Below are positions 34,325-43,152 of a stretch of DNA of 64,000 bases, piece after piece (position 1 is the stretch's first letter; every line of letters begins with the position of its first letter). The notes under the pieces were generated by a model, which was not told where the DNA came from, ran no database searches, and worked only from the letters and a program-made list of their open reading frames with translations. The translations under genes were made by a program, and so were the position numbers. The stretch covers positions 1,364,001 through 1,428,000 of the forward strand of contig NZ_JAFJMJ010000002.1 of assembly GCF_017309385.1 (NCBI RefSeq), in the 5' to 3' direction. This stretch comes from Amycolatopsis sp. 195334CR (GTDB lineage: Bacteria > Actinomycetota > Actinomycetes > Mycobacteriales > Pseudonocardiaceae).

Positions 34325-35362
34325 ATGGTCACAGCCCGCGAAGTCGCCGAGCTCTGCGGGGTCTCCGTCGCCACGGTGTCCCGGGTGTTCAACCGCCCGG
34401 CCACGGTCAGCGCGCCGACCCGCGAGCGCGTCGAGCGCGTGGCCCGCGAGCTCGACTTCTCGCCGAACGAATCGGCGCGGGCGTTGTCGCGGCAGCGGTC
34501 GGCGATGATCGGGCTGGTCTGGGACACCGACCACCGGCGGCCGGGCTGGCGGCACCCGTTCCTCCAGGATTTGTTGCTGGGCCTCAAATCCGCCCTGAGT
34601 TCGCACGGTTACCACCTGCTCCTGCTGGCCACGAGCGATGATGCGCGCAGCCGTACGCCCGGGGTGTCGCTGGCTGATCCGATCGCCTACGTCGGCATGA
34701 CGCGCCGTCACCACCTGGCGGGTCTGGTGCTGATCGACAGCGGGTCGGACGCCGAGGCGTTCGGCGCGTTCGCCCAGTCCGGGCTGCCGTGCGTTGCGCT
34801 CGATGTGGTCGTTTCAGGGGCGAAGGCGACGTACGTGACGTCGGACAACGCCGCGGGCGCGGCCGAGGCCGTCCGGCACCTGGCCGGGCTCGGGCACCGG
34901 CGGATCGCCACGCTCACCGGTCCGCCCGGCAACGCGCCGGCCGCCGCCCGCACCGAGGGCTACCGGCGGGGCCTGGCGGACGCGGGGCTCCCGTCGCGGG
35001 AGGAGTACGTGGTCACCGGCGACTTCTACCGGGAAAGCGGTTTCGCCGGGATGCAACGACTTCTAGCCCTCGGCGAGCCGCCGACGGCGGTTTTCGCCGC
35101 CAGCGACGAAATGGCGATCGGCGCTCTGCTGGCCGCACGCGCCGGGGGCCTGCGGGTCCCGGAGGACCTGGCCGTCGTCGGCTTCGATGACATCGAGGTC
35201 GCGGCGCTGGTGGACCCGGCGCTCACCACCGTCGCGCAGGACAAGGCCGCCTTCGGCACCGCGGCGGCGGGGGCGCTGCTGGGGATGATCGAGAACGCCG
35301 TCCCACCGGAACCGATCCTGCTCCCCACCCACCTGGTGGTCCGCGACTCCTGCGGCGCTTGA
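34325..35362 (+). CDS. LacI-family transcriptional regulator of the sugar locus
   Basis: 345 residues. HTH with hinge: TAREVAELCGVSVATVSRVFNRPATVSAPTRERV (residues 2-35), then a periplasmic-binding-protein-like effector domain (DTDHRRPGWRHPFLQDLLLGLKSAL; FGAAAAGALL at the C-terminus). The recognition helix SVATVSRV is of the kind that pairs with TGTAACCGGTTACA-type operators, while Streptomyces CebR proteins, as I recall, have VGRGTVSRV and bind TGGGAGCGCTCCCA. It therefore may not be the reader of the CebR-like box. Divergent from the sugar-import operon. The 3' end lies three bases from the convergent GlxA-type gene. Confidence 0.85.
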   Translation: MVTAREVAELCGVSVATVSRVFNRPATVSAPTRERVERVARELDFSPNESARALSRQRSAMIGLVWDTDHRRPGWRHPFLQDLLLGLKSALSSHGYHLLLLATSDDARSRTPGVSLADPIAYVGMTRRHHLAGLVLIDSGSDAEAFGAFAQSGLPCVALDVVVSGAKATYVTSDNAAGAAEAVRHLAGLGHRRIATLTGPPGNAPAAARTEGYRRGLADAGLPSREEYVVTGDFYRESGFAGMQRLLALGEPPTAVFAASDEMAIGALLAARAGGLRVPEDLAVVGFDDIEVAALVDPALTTVAQDKAAFGTAAAGALLGMIENAVPPEPILLPTHLVVRDSCGA

Positions 35363-35365
35363 GCG

Positions 35366-36364
35366 TCAGCCGGGTTCCGGCACCGGTGGGAAGGCTTGCC
35401 GGTAGTCGCTGGGGGAGATGCCGATCTGCTTCAGGAAGTGGTGCCGGAGGTTGTTCGCCGTGCCGAGGCCGCTGAGTTTCGCGATCCGTTCGATCGGCAG
35501 GTCGGTGGTTTCCAGCAGGCTCTGCGCCCGGGCCAGCCGCTGGTTGAGCAGCCACTGCAACGGCGTCGTCCCGGTCGCCGCGTGCAGGCGGCGGTAGAAG
35601 GTCCGCGGGCTCACCGCCGCGCGCCGGGCCAGGTCGTCGATGGTCAGCGGCTGGTCGAGCCGGGCTCGCGCCCAGTCCAGCACCGGGGTCAGGCCCTGCC
35701 GGTCGGTGGCCGGGATGGACAGGTCGATGAACTGCGACTGACCACCGGGCCGGTGCGCCGGGACCACCATCCGCCGGGCCAGCTGGTTGGCCACGTGCGC
35801 GCCGAGATCCCGCCGGACCAGGTGCAGGCACAGGTCGAGCCCGGCGGTCATCCCGGCGCTGGTGAGCACGTCGCCGTCGTCGACGTAGAGCACCGAGTCG
35901 TCCACCTGAACCTTCGGATAGCGCTCGGCCAGCTGCGCGGTGTGCATCCAGTGCGCGGTGGCGCGCCGCCCGTCGAGCAGGCCCGCTTCGGCGAGCGCGA
36001 ACGCGCCGACGCAGAGCGACACCATCCGCGCTCCCGCCTCGTGGGCCCGCCGCAGGGCGGTGACCAACTCGGGCGGAACCGGGGCGTTGTCGTCGATGAC
36101 CTCGTCGGGCACCCAGGACACGATGACCGTGTCGGCGTCGGCGAGGTCGTCCAGCCCGCGCCCGCCGAGCAGCGCGAACCCGGGCGCGGTGCCCCGCGCG
36201 CGGGTCCCGGTGCCGCACAACCGCAGGTCGTACCAGGGATCGGCGAGGTCGGGATGGGGCATGCCGAACACGGTCGCGGGAATGCTCAGCTCGTACAGGT
36301 CCAGTACCCCGACCTCATCGGGCACGACCAGGGCGACGGAACCAGCGCTCATGCCGGTCAGCAT
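35366..36364 (-). CDS. GlxA-type regulator (DJ-1/PfpI domain plus AraC HTH)
   Basis: 332 residues. Residues about 7-175 form a DJ-1/PfpI-like domain (VALVVPDEVGVLDLYELSIPATVFG; SLCVGAFALAEAGLLDGRRATAHW) and the C-terminal ~100 residues an AraC double HTH (IDDLARRAAVSPRTFYRRLHAATGTTPLQWLLNQRL; IAKLSGLGTANNLRHHFLKQIGISPSDYR). Such fused proteins commonly sense metabolites and activate a divergent catabolic gene. Start ATG 36364 or 36352. It is divergent from the dehydrogenase at 36437, its most likely target. Confidence 0.87.
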   Translation of the reverse strand: MLTGMSAGSVALVVPDEVGVLDLYELSIPATVFGMPHPDLADPWYDLRLCGTGTRARGTAPGFALLGGRGLDDLADADTVIVSWVPDEVIDDNAPVPPELVTALRRAHEAGARMVSLCVGAFALAEAGLLDGRRATAHWMHTAQLAERYPKVQVDDSVLYVDDGDVLTSAGMTAGLDLCLHLVRRDLGAHVANQLARRMVVPAHRPGGQSQFIDLSIPATDRQGLTPVLDWARARLDQPLTIDDLARRAAVSPRTFYRRLHAATGTTPLQWLLNQRLARAQSLLETTDLPIERIAKLSGLGTANNLRHHFLKQIGISPSDYRQAFPPVPEPG

Positions 36365-36436
36365 ATGGCAGGAATTTGGTGGTGCCGGTCAGCGCTGCCA
36401 CTGGCCGGGTGGGCCGCCCGCGACGAACCTGGTCGT

Positions 36437-37303
36437 ATGCACACCACGATCACGGTCATCGGACTCGGCAACCTCGGCCGGGCGCTGGCCCACACACTCC
36501 TGCGCGACGGCCACCCCACAACGGTGTGGAACCGTTCCCCACACAAGGCGGAAGCCCTTGTCGCACAAGGAGCAACGTCCACGACCACAGCGGCGGAGGC
36601 GATCGCCGCCGGCGACCTCGTGCTGATCGCCCTGCTCGACCCCACGGCGGCGCGCAAGGTGCTGACCGAGGCAGGCGACGCCGTTCGCGGGCGCACGCTG
36701 GTGAACCTCACCTCCGGCGGTCCGGACGACGCACGCGAACTGGCGACCTGGGCGGCTGAGCACGACGGCGAGTACCTGCACGGCGCCGTGTACGCCGTGC
36801 CCCAGACGATCGGCACGGCCGAGGCTTCGATCAACTACAGCGGTTCCGAAGCGGCCCATCACCGCTGGCAGTCTCAATTGGACCTTCTCGGCCGGAGCAC
36901 CTTCCTCGGCACCGACGCCGGGCGGGCCTCGGGTTACGACGTCGCCATCCTCGCCGGGATGTACGGCACGATCGGCGGCTTCCTGCACGCCGCCGCGATG
37001 GCGCAAGCCGCCGGGATCAGCGCGGCCGACCTCACCCCGAAGTTGTTGTCCTGGTTGACGGACATGTTCCCGGCACTGTCCACATTCGCCAGGGAGATCG
37101 ACGACAAGGAGTACTCGACGGAGGAGTCCAGCCTGGTGATGAACCAGTCCGGCCTGGCCACGATCATCGCGGCCAGCCAGGCGCAGGGCGTGCCCGCCAC
37201 CACGCTGCTCCCGCTCAAGGACCTGATCGACCGGGAAGTCACCGCCGGCCACGGCGCGGCCAGCCTGGCCCGCGCCGTCGAGTCGCTCAAGGCCGCCGGA
37301 TGA
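36437..37303 (+). CDS. NAD(P)-dependent beta-hydroxyacid dehydrogenase / imine-reductase-like oxidoreductase
   Basis: 288 residues. N-terminal Rossmann motif ITVIGLGNLGRALAHTLLRDGHPTTVWNRSPHKAEAL (residues 5-41; WNR is typical for NADP). The second half is the all-helical 6-phosphogluconate-dehydrogenase-like domain, with SGYDVAILAGMYGTIGGFLHAAAMAQAAG in place of the DAAILA... pattern of imine reductases. It reduces or oxidises a small substrate not identifiable here. Divergent from the GlxA-type regulator and coupled by ATGA to the flavin-like gene behind it. Confidence 0.82.
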   Translation: MHTTITVIGLGNLGRALAHTLLRDGHPTTVWNRSPHKAEALVAQGATSTTTAAEAIAAGDLVLIALLDPTAARKVLTEAGDAVRGRTLVNLTSGGPDDARELATWAAEHDGEYLHGAVYAVPQTIGTAEASINYSGSEAAHHRWQSQLDLLGRSTFLGTDAGRASGYDVAILAGMYGTIGGFLHAAAMAQAAGISAADLTPKLLSWLTDMFPALSTFAREIDDKEYSTEESSLVMNQSGLATIIAASQAQGVPATTLLPLKDLIDREVTAGHGAASLARAVESLKAAG

Positions 37304-37782
37304 CCAGCAGGGTCAAGGAATTCGGCGACCTGGAAGCCGAGTTCAACGCCTACGTCGGAGCGATCGTCTACGCCACCATGGTCACGGTCGACGCCAAGAA
37401 CCGCCCACGCACGCGCGTGCTCATCCCCGTGTGGGAGAACGTCGACGGCGAGCCTCTCGGCTGGCTGGCGACCTACCACACGCCGGTCAAGGCCGCGCAC
37501 CTCGCGGGCAATCCGCACACCAATTTCTCCTACTGGGCGCGGGGGAACAACTCCGTCGCCATCGACGCCACGGCCGAATGGGACAACGCGCTGCCCACCA
37601 AGGAACGCGTGTGGGAGCTCTACCGCAGGACAAGCCCACGCGGGGCCGGATACCCGCTCGGGAACTTCTGGAAAGCGCCCTCGGACCCGGAACTGCACGT
37701 GCTCCGCCTGAAACCGTGGCGGGTCCAGGTCATCCGGGGTGCCGATCTGCGCAGCCGGATCTGGCGCGCCGACGGCGGGTAG
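37300..37782 (+). CDS. Pyridoxamine 5'-phosphate oxidase-like split-barrel protein
   Basis: 160 residues. KEFGDLEAEFNAYVGAIVYATMVTVDAKNRPRTRVLIPVW and VKAAHLAGNPHTNFSYW fit the FMN-binding split barrel of the PNPOx-like family; this could bind FMN or F420. Coupled to the oxidoreductase upstream by a 4-base overlap and probably acting in the same reaction scheme. No true PdxH signature is present. Confidence 0.75.
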   Translation: MTSRVKEFGDLEAEFNAYVGAIVYATMVTVDAKNRPRTRVLIPVWENVDGEPLGWLATYHTPVKAAHLAGNPHTNFSYWARGNNSVAIDATAEWDNALPTKERVWELYRRTSPRGAGYPLGNFWKAPSDPELHVLRLKPWRVQVIRGADLRSRIWRADGG

Positions 37783-37814
37783 GCCCGCGACGACGTCAGT
37801 CCCAGCGGAAGAAG

Positions 37815-38192
37815 GTGGCGGAGACGGCTGCGCCGATCACCGCCGCCGCGGTGAGGCTCAAGGACGTCACCCTGGACCAGCTGACCCACGCGGTCCGCGT
37901 CCTGGCCGATGGCGGCACGCTCATCGCGCCGTCGATCACGAGCCGCTTGCTGCGCGCGATCCGCGCGAGCCCCGCACCGGCGGAAACCCCACCGGTGCGG
38001 GAACTCACCGGCCGCGAACTGGAAGTGGTGCGGCTGATGGCCGCCGGGTACAACAACCGCGAGATCGCCGGTGCCCTGTTCCTGGCCGAAGGCACGGTGA
38101 AGAACCACGTGTCGACGATCCTGCTCAAGCTGGGCGCGCGCGACCGCACCAACGCCGTGCTCCGCGCACTGCACGAAGGAATCCTGAGCTGA
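37815..38192 (+). pseudogene. Truncated NarL/LuxR-type response regulator
   Basis: The 125-residue frame from GTG 37815 begins with about 15 non-homologous residues and then continues RLKDVTLDQLTHAVRVLADGGTLIAPSITSRLL, which is the last helix of a receiver domain plus linker, followed by a complete LuxR HTH (ELTGRELEVVRLMAAGYNNREIAGALFLAEGTVKNHVSTILLKL). In full-length NarL-type regulators about 110 residues of receiver, including the phospho-acceptor Asp, precede this point; here they are missing and no partner kinase adjoins. It is either a decayed gene or a free-standing DNA-binding domain. A purine-rich site (GCGGAAGAAG) does precede the GTG, so expression is possible. Confidence 0.6.
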
Positions 38193-38213
38193 CCCGTGCC
38201 GCGACCTGATCGA

Positions 38214-38252
38214 GGGCACCGGCCCGCCACGAGTCATCGCGGGCCGGTGCCC
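38214..38252. terminator. Bidirectional hairpin between convergent genes
   Basis: Arms GGGCACCGGCCCGC (38214-38227) and its exact complement (38239-38252), 14 base pairs, loop of 11 bases, between the truncated regulator and the small exported protein. No T-run follows, as usual for GC-rich terminators. Confidence 0.75.
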
Positions 38253-38260
38253 CTGGGCGC

Positions 38261-38491
38261 TCAGATCAGGTAGAGCCACCACTTCTGGCTGGCGGCGCTG
38301 CCGGAGTGCGGGCCGGTGCAGTCGTACCGGTATGCCTTGCCGGACAGCACGTACTGGAAGCCCGCGGTCCGGCACGCGGATTCCGTGGGGTATTTGGCGT
38401 ACGGGGTTTGCGCGGACGCGGTGCCCGCACCGGCCAGCACCATGCCGAACGCGGCTGAAGCAACCGCTGCTGTGGTCAGAACTCGCTTCAC
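38261..38491 (-). CDS. Small exported protein, unknown function
   Basis: 76 residues. Sec signal peptide (KRVLTTAAVASAAFGMVLAGAGTASA), leaving a mature protein of about 49 residues with two Cys (ESACRTAG, YRYDCTGP) that may form one disulfide. The mature part AFQY-like aromatic content and the ending QKWWLYLI are unusual but I do not recognise a family. A purine-rich site (GGAGGGAACCTCGGTG region) lies upstream of ATG 38491. Confidence 0.65.
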   Translation of the reverse strand: MKRVLTTAAVASAAFGMVLAGAGTASAQTPYAKYPTESACRTAGFQYVLSGKAYRYDCTGPHSGSAASQKWWLYLI

Positions 38492-38536
38492 CGAGGTTCC
38501 CTCCGGTCGACGTCGATGATCATCACCATCATGGCA

Positions 38537-41047
38537 TCACCCCGCCGGTTCGAGGCGGATGCGCAGCGCGGTGTTCGTTTCGACGTCCTCCCGGTTGTAG
38601 TGGAGGGGGAACATCTTGTCCTCGGCCCAGGGCACGAAGAGGTTCTCGTAGAACGGGCTTTCCGGATCACCGGACTGGCCCGGGTTGTTCATCGCGAGCG
38701 CGTCGTCCCAGTTGCCGGGTTCGGCGATGTAGCGCCAGGAAGCGCCTTCGTCGCCGACGGTTTCGTTGACCGGGCCCTTTTCGCGCGGCTCGATGTCGAT
38801 GGCGCGCCGGGTCTCCGGGTCGACCAGGTCCGAGAGCGGGTGGACGAGCTCCTGCTTGTTGTAGAACCCGTACCGCCACGCGGCCGGATCCGCGCCCTGG
38901 TCGGCGGTCAGCTTCCGGATCGCGGCCGCGAGACTCGACTCGATCGCCGCGTCCCGGACCGCGATCGCGTTGCCGCCGAACCACTTCCCGGGGTTCTCGA
39001 TCATGTCCACCGTCGTGGTGCTGCTCGGCCGCCCGATCGCCGCCACCGCCGCGGGGTCGTCGACGGCGGCGTCCAGCAACGCCTGCCCGAGGAAGCCGTC
39101 GCCGGTGCCGGACGCGCCGTGCAGGTCGGTCCAGACGTCGAAGAGCGCTGCGGCGGCGGAGTCGAGCGACATCTCGTGGTCCCACTCGCGCAGCAGGGTG
39201 AGCGCCCGCCGCACGGCCGGGTCGGCGGAATCCACCGCCGAGAGGGCGGCGGTGATGCGCCGCCCGGGGATCGACACGTGGTCGGTCTGCAACGCGAGCA
39301 TCGTCTCCGGCGTCGCCTGGTCCATCCCGGCGAGCACCTCACGGCTGCGCAGCGCCCGCCACGGGTTGGCGGCCTCGAAGCCGATCTTGCGGTGGACGTA
39401 CTCCGGCAGCGGCCCGGTCTCGTGCTCGTCGAACAAGCGCGACTCGTTGTTGGTCTGGAGCCAGCCCCGGGCCGGATCGTGGCTGACCGGCAGCTGATCC
39501 ATGCGGTAGAAACCGTTCCACTCGTACCGGCCGTCCCCGGGGACCGGCAGCAGCCCGTCCCAGTTCCGGCGGACCGGCGTGCGGCCGGCCGGTTTCCAGC
39601 CGATGTGCCCGGCGGCGTCGGCGTACTGGTGGTTTTCGCCGGGCGTGCCCCAGCGGTTCAGCGAATCGAGGAAGCCGGCCCAGTCGGTGTCGCGCATGTA
39701 CTCGACGCTGCCGAAGTAGGCGCTCGTGCCCGGCCCGCTCCACACGGTGCGCACGCCGAAGGCCACCTGGAGCTCCGGGTCCTCGTAGATCACCGGCCCG
39801 TGCCGGGTGAACTTCATCTCGACGGTTTCCGTGCCACCACCGCGTACCGGAATTTCCTCGGACTGCACGGTCATCGGCTCCCAGCGGCCCTGGTAGCGGT
39901 ACTCGTCCGGCTGCCCGGGACGGGTCCGGTAGACGTAGAGGTCCTCCTGGTCGATGTCGAACACCGTCAACCCGAACGCGATGTCCTGGTTGTGGCCCAG
40001 CGACAGCCCGGGCAGCCCCGGCTCACCGGCGCCGATCACGTCGATGCCGGGCGCGTTGAGGTGCGCGGCGTAGCGCAGCGACGGCACCGCCTGGACCCGG
40101 TGCGGGTCGCTCGCGATCAGCGGCCCGTCGACCGCCGTGCGCCCGGGCGAGACGGCGAACGAGTTCGAGCCCTCCTCATTTTCGGTGGCACGGCCGCCGG
40201 GCAGCGCGGCTTCCCGGCCGAGGCGCCGGTCGGCCGCGGGCTGGACAGCGCGCCCGTCGAGCGTGGTGTCGCCGAAGCCGCCGATCGCCGCCAGGTCCTG
40301 TGGCGCGAAGGTGACGCCGCGGGTGGCGAGGGTGTAGACGCCGAGCAGTTCGTCGCGATTTTCGGGCAGCAGCCCGAGATCGAGGCCTTGGGGGAGGCGC
40401 GTCTGCCAACCGGCGTCGAGCGGTTGCCGGATGTCTTCGTACTGCAGCCCGAAGTCGCGTGCCAGGTAGGCCCGGTCGACTTCGCTGGTCAGGTTTCCGA
40501 CCAGCGCGTGGGTGCGCAGCCGGACGACGTCCTCCGCAGCCCACTCGTCGGGTTGGTAGCGCAGGAACTCGAACTCCCACGGCATCAGCTCGGCGTTCTG
40601 CCTGGCGAGTCCGATGTAGGCGTTGATCCCGGCGGTGTAGGACTCCGCGAGTTGCTTGGCGTCGTTGCCGTAGGCGCGCCACTCGGCGTCGATGTCACCG
40701 CGGTAGGAGAACATCCGGTTCGCGCGGTCCTGTTCGACGTACGCCGGACCGAGCACTTCGGACAGTTGCCCGAGTCCCTTGCGGCGCCACAGGTCTATCT
40801 GCCACAGGCGGTCCCGGGCGGCGTTGAACCCCTGCGCGAAGAAGACGTCGTGGTGCTCGCCCGCGTAGATGTGCGGGATCCCGTGGTCGTCGACCAGGAT
40901 GTCGACCGGCTTTGCCAGCCCGTCGACGGTGTAGACCTGGTCCGCTGCCGGTGCCGCCAGACCGGTCGCCTGGCCGGTGACCAGCGACGCCACCAGCAGT
41001 CCGGTCAGTCCCAGCGCCCGCCACCCGCGTGCCGTCGGAGATCGCAT
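38537..41047 (-). CDS. Penicillin acylase-family N-terminal-nucleophile hydrolase, secreted
   Basis: 836 residues. Signal peptide up to about TGLAAPA (residue 34). The precursor matures by autocleavage at GSN (Gly293-Ser294), Ser294 becoming the N-terminal nucleophile of the beta chain; the sequence EEGSNSFAVSPGRTA shows it. The alpha-chain starts VDILVDDHGIPHIYA and contains ARDRLWQIDLWRRKGLG, typical of the penicillin G acylase / acyl-homoserine-lactone acylase superfamily. Could hydrolyse acyl homoserine lactones, lipopeptides or beta-lactam side chains; substrate not readable. ATG 41047 was chosen because it begins the signal peptide. Confidence 0.88.
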   Translation of the reverse strand: MRSPTARGWRALGLTGLLVASLVTGQATGLAAPAADQVYTVDGLAKPVDILVDDHGIPHIYAGEHHDVFFAQGFNAARDRLWQIDLWRRKGLGQLSEVLGPAYVEQDRANRMFSYRGDIDAEWRAYGNDAKQLAESYTAGINAYIGLARQNAELMPWEFEFLRYQPDEWAAEDVVRLRTHALVGNLTSEVDRAYLARDFGLQYEDIRQPLDAGWQTRLPQGLDLGLLPENRDELLGVYTLATRGVTFAPQDLAAIGGFGDTTLDGRAVQPAADRRLGREAALPGGRATENEEGSNSFAVSPGRTAVDGPLIASDPHRVQAVPSLRYAAHLNAPGIDVIGAGEPGLPGLSLGHNQDIAFGLTVFDIDQEDLYVYRTRPGQPDEYRYQGRWEPMTVQSEEIPVRGGGTETVEMKFTRHGPVIYEDPELQVAFGVRTVWSGPGTSAYFGSVEYMRDTDWAGFLDSLNRWGTPGENHQYADAAGHIGWKPAGRTPVRRNWDGLLPVPGDGRYEWNGFYRMDQLPVSHDPARGWLQTNNESRLFDEHETGPLPEYVHRKIGFEAANPWRALRSREVLAGMDQATPETMLALQTDHVSIPGRRITAALSAVDSADPAVRRALTLLREWDHEMSLDSAAAALFDVWTDLHGASGTGDGFLGQALLDAAVDDPAAVAAIGRPSSTTTVDMIENPGKWFGGNAIAVRDAAIESSLAAAIRKLTADQGADPAAWRYGFYNKQELVHPLSDLVDPETRRAIDIEPREKGPVNETVGDEGASWRYIAEPGNWDDALAMNNPGQSGDPESPFYENLFVPWAEDKMFPLHYNREDVETNTALRIRLEPAG

Positions 41048-41163
41048 GGGACCGTTGGTACCACAAACCACCCCCCCGGGTGGCGGTTGTGCACCCGCTC
41101 GGCCCGGTGGAACGATGTTCGCCTCGATGGCAGCGATGAAAGCCGACGCGGGGTGAACGCGAC

Positions 41164-41646
41164 ATGAGCCGGTTCGCGACGCTGATCCGCCCGGACGGGC
41201 CTGCCGCGGCGATCCTGATCCGCCTGGCGGTCGGCGCGGTGTTCCTTTCCGAAGGGATCCAGAAGTTCCTGTACCCCGGTGAGCTGGCCGAAGGCAGGTT
41301 CACCACGATCGGCATCCCCGCGCCGGGGTTCTTCGGCCCGTTCGCCGGTGTGGTCGAGACCGTCTGCGGTGCGCTGCTGCTGGCCGGGCTGCTGACGCGG
41401 GTGGCGGCGGTGCCGCTGGTGGTCGACATGGTGCTGGCGCTGGCGCTGACCAAGGTGCCGATCCTGTGGGGCGGATCGGCGGACAAGCCCAAGGCGGACG
41501 GTTTCTGGGCGATGGCCCACGAAGCACGCACCGACTGGGCGATGCTGCTGGGCCTGGTGTTCCTGCTGGCGGCCGGGCCGGGGCGGTGGTCGCTGGACGC
41601 GGTTTTGGCCCGCCGCGCCGGGCGGGCGGTTTCGGCGGAGCGCTGA
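41164..41646 (+). CDS. DoxX-family membrane protein
   Basis: 160 residues, four predicted membrane helices. ILIRLAVGAVFLSEGIQKFLYPGELA and VVETVCGALLLAGLLTRVAAVPLVVDMVLALALTKVP are the characteristic DoxX core. The family is linked to thiosulfate:quinone reduction and redox stress in mycobacteria, but function is generally unproven. Divergent from the penicillin-acylase-like gene. Confidence 0.85.
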   Translation: MSRFATLIRPDGPAAAILIRLAVGAVFLSEGIQKFLYPGELAEGRFTTIGIPAPGFFGPFAGVVETVCGALLLAGLLTRVAAVPLVVDMVLALALTKVPILWGGSADKPKADGFWAMAHEARTDWAMLLGLVFLLAAGPGRWSLDAVLARRAGRAVSAER

Positions 41647-41781
41647 CCAGTCCGGTACCGACCTGTGCGCACCCTGTGAGCTGGTGTGCCAGAGCTGTGC
41701 GTCTCCCGGATTTCCTTGTGGCGGCCCGGAAAAGCTCGGGATGCTCCCCTTGTCGATACGTCATCGGGAGGGGAGAACAAA

Positions 41782-43152
41782 ATGGGGAAAATCAGCAGGA
41801 GAGGCGTGGTCGCCGGGGCCGTGGGCGCGGCCGCGGTGTTGGGCGGTTTCCGGGAGGCGAGTGCGCGGCCGTTTCGCGCCGCCACCACCGAAGAAGCACC
41901 CCGCCCGAACATCCTGGTCATTCTCGGCGACGACCTCGGCTGGGCGGACCTGAGCTGCTATGGCGCACCGGAGATCCGCACCCCGCGGCTGGACGGTCTC
42001 GCGGACGGGGGAGTGCGGTTCACCGACGCCTATTCGGCGGCCGCGGTGTGCTCGCCGACGCGGTTCGCGCTGTACACGGGCCGTTATCCTGGCCGGTTGC
42101 CCGGCGGTCTGGAGGAACCGATCACCCTGCCGAACGAACTGCACGGGATTCCGCCCGAGCACCCGACTCTCGCCTCACTGCTCAAACAGGCCGGCTACAC
42201 CACCGCCATGTTCGGCAAATGGCATTGCGGCTTCCTCCCGTGGTTCAGCCCGACCCGCTCGGGCTGGGACACCTTCTTCGGCAATTTCGGCGGCGCCCTC
42301 GACTACTACTCCAAAATGACCGCCCGCGGCCGTGACCTCTACGAGGGCGAGGTGCCGGTCGAATCACTGGACTACTACACAGACACCATCGCGGACCGTG
42401 CCGCCGAGTTCGTGCGTGGCGCGACCGGCGGACCCTGGCTGCTCAACGTCAACTTCACCGCACCGCACTGGCCCTGGGAGGCACCCGGTGACCAGGCCGT
42501 CAGCCGGGACATCACCCAGCGGCTCGCGTCGGGCGACCAGCAGGCGTTGGCGCACAACGACGGGGGCTTGCTCGGCACCTACCGCGAAATGGTCGAGGCG
42601 ATGGACGCCGGTATCGGCCGGATCCTGGACGCACTGCGGGAAAGCGGCCAGGAGAACGACACCTGCGTCCTGTTCTCCAGCGACAACGGCGGCGAGCGCT
42701 GGTCGTACCAATGGCCGTTGACCGGGGCCAAGGGCGCCCTGCACGAAGGCGGGATCCGGGTGCCGAACATCCTGCGCTGGCCCGCCCGGATCCAGCCGCG
42801 GCAGGTGAGCGACGCGCCGGTGATCACCCAGGACTGGACCGCGACGCTCCTCGAAATTGCCGAAGCCCCACCGGCCGCCAGCCATCCACTGGACGGGCAG
42901 AGCCTCGTTCCCTACCTGCTCGGCGGCGCGGGCAAACCACAGCACGACCTGTTCTGGCGCACGAAATCCGCCAGGGCACTGCGCCGTGGCCAGTGGAAGT
43001 TCCTCCGCCAGGGCGCGGCACCCGACGGGCTGTACGACCTCAGCGCCGACCCCCGCGAGAACGCGAACCTGACCCGGCATCAGCCCGACCTCGCCGCCGA
43101 ACTCAGCGCTCGCTGGGACGAGATCAACGCGGGGCTACTGCCCTACGCCTGA
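41782..43152 (+). CDS. Tat-exported type I sulfatase
   Basis: 456 residues. Tat signal (ISRRGVVAGAVGAAAVLGG, twin Arg at 6-7). Catalytic Cys90 in CSPTR, the CxPxR motif converted to formylglycine, metal-binding Asp pair in LGDDLGW (50-51), MFGKWHCG (Lys/His) and SSDNGGE. It cleaves sulfate esters outside the cell. Strong ribosome site GGGAGGGGAG precedes ATG 41782. No formylglycine-generating enzyme gene is visible here. Together with the nearby alginate lyases it may degrade sulfated or uronate-rich polysaccharide, though this link is inference. Confidence 0.9.
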   Translation: MGKISRRGVVAGAVGAAAVLGGFREASARPFRAATTEEAPRPNILVILGDDLGWADLSCYGAPEIRTPRLDGLADGGVRFTDAYSAAAVCSPTRFALYTGRYPGRLPGGLEEPITLPNELHGIPPEHPTLASLLKQAGYTTAMFGKWHCGFLPWFSPTRSGWDTFFGNFGGALDYYSKMTARGRDLYEGEVPVESLDYYTDTIADRAAEFVRGATGGPWLLNVNFTAPHWPWEAPGDQAVSRDITQRLASGDQQALAHNDGGLLGTYREMVEAMDAGIGRILDALRESGQENDTCVLFSSDNGGERWSYQWPLTGAKGALHEGGIRVPNILRWPARIQPRQVSDAPVITQDWTATLLEIAEAPPAASHPLDGQSLVPYLLGGAGKPQHDLFWRTKSARALRRGQWKFLRQGAAPDGLYDLSADPRENANLTRHQPDLAAELSARWDEINAGLLPYA

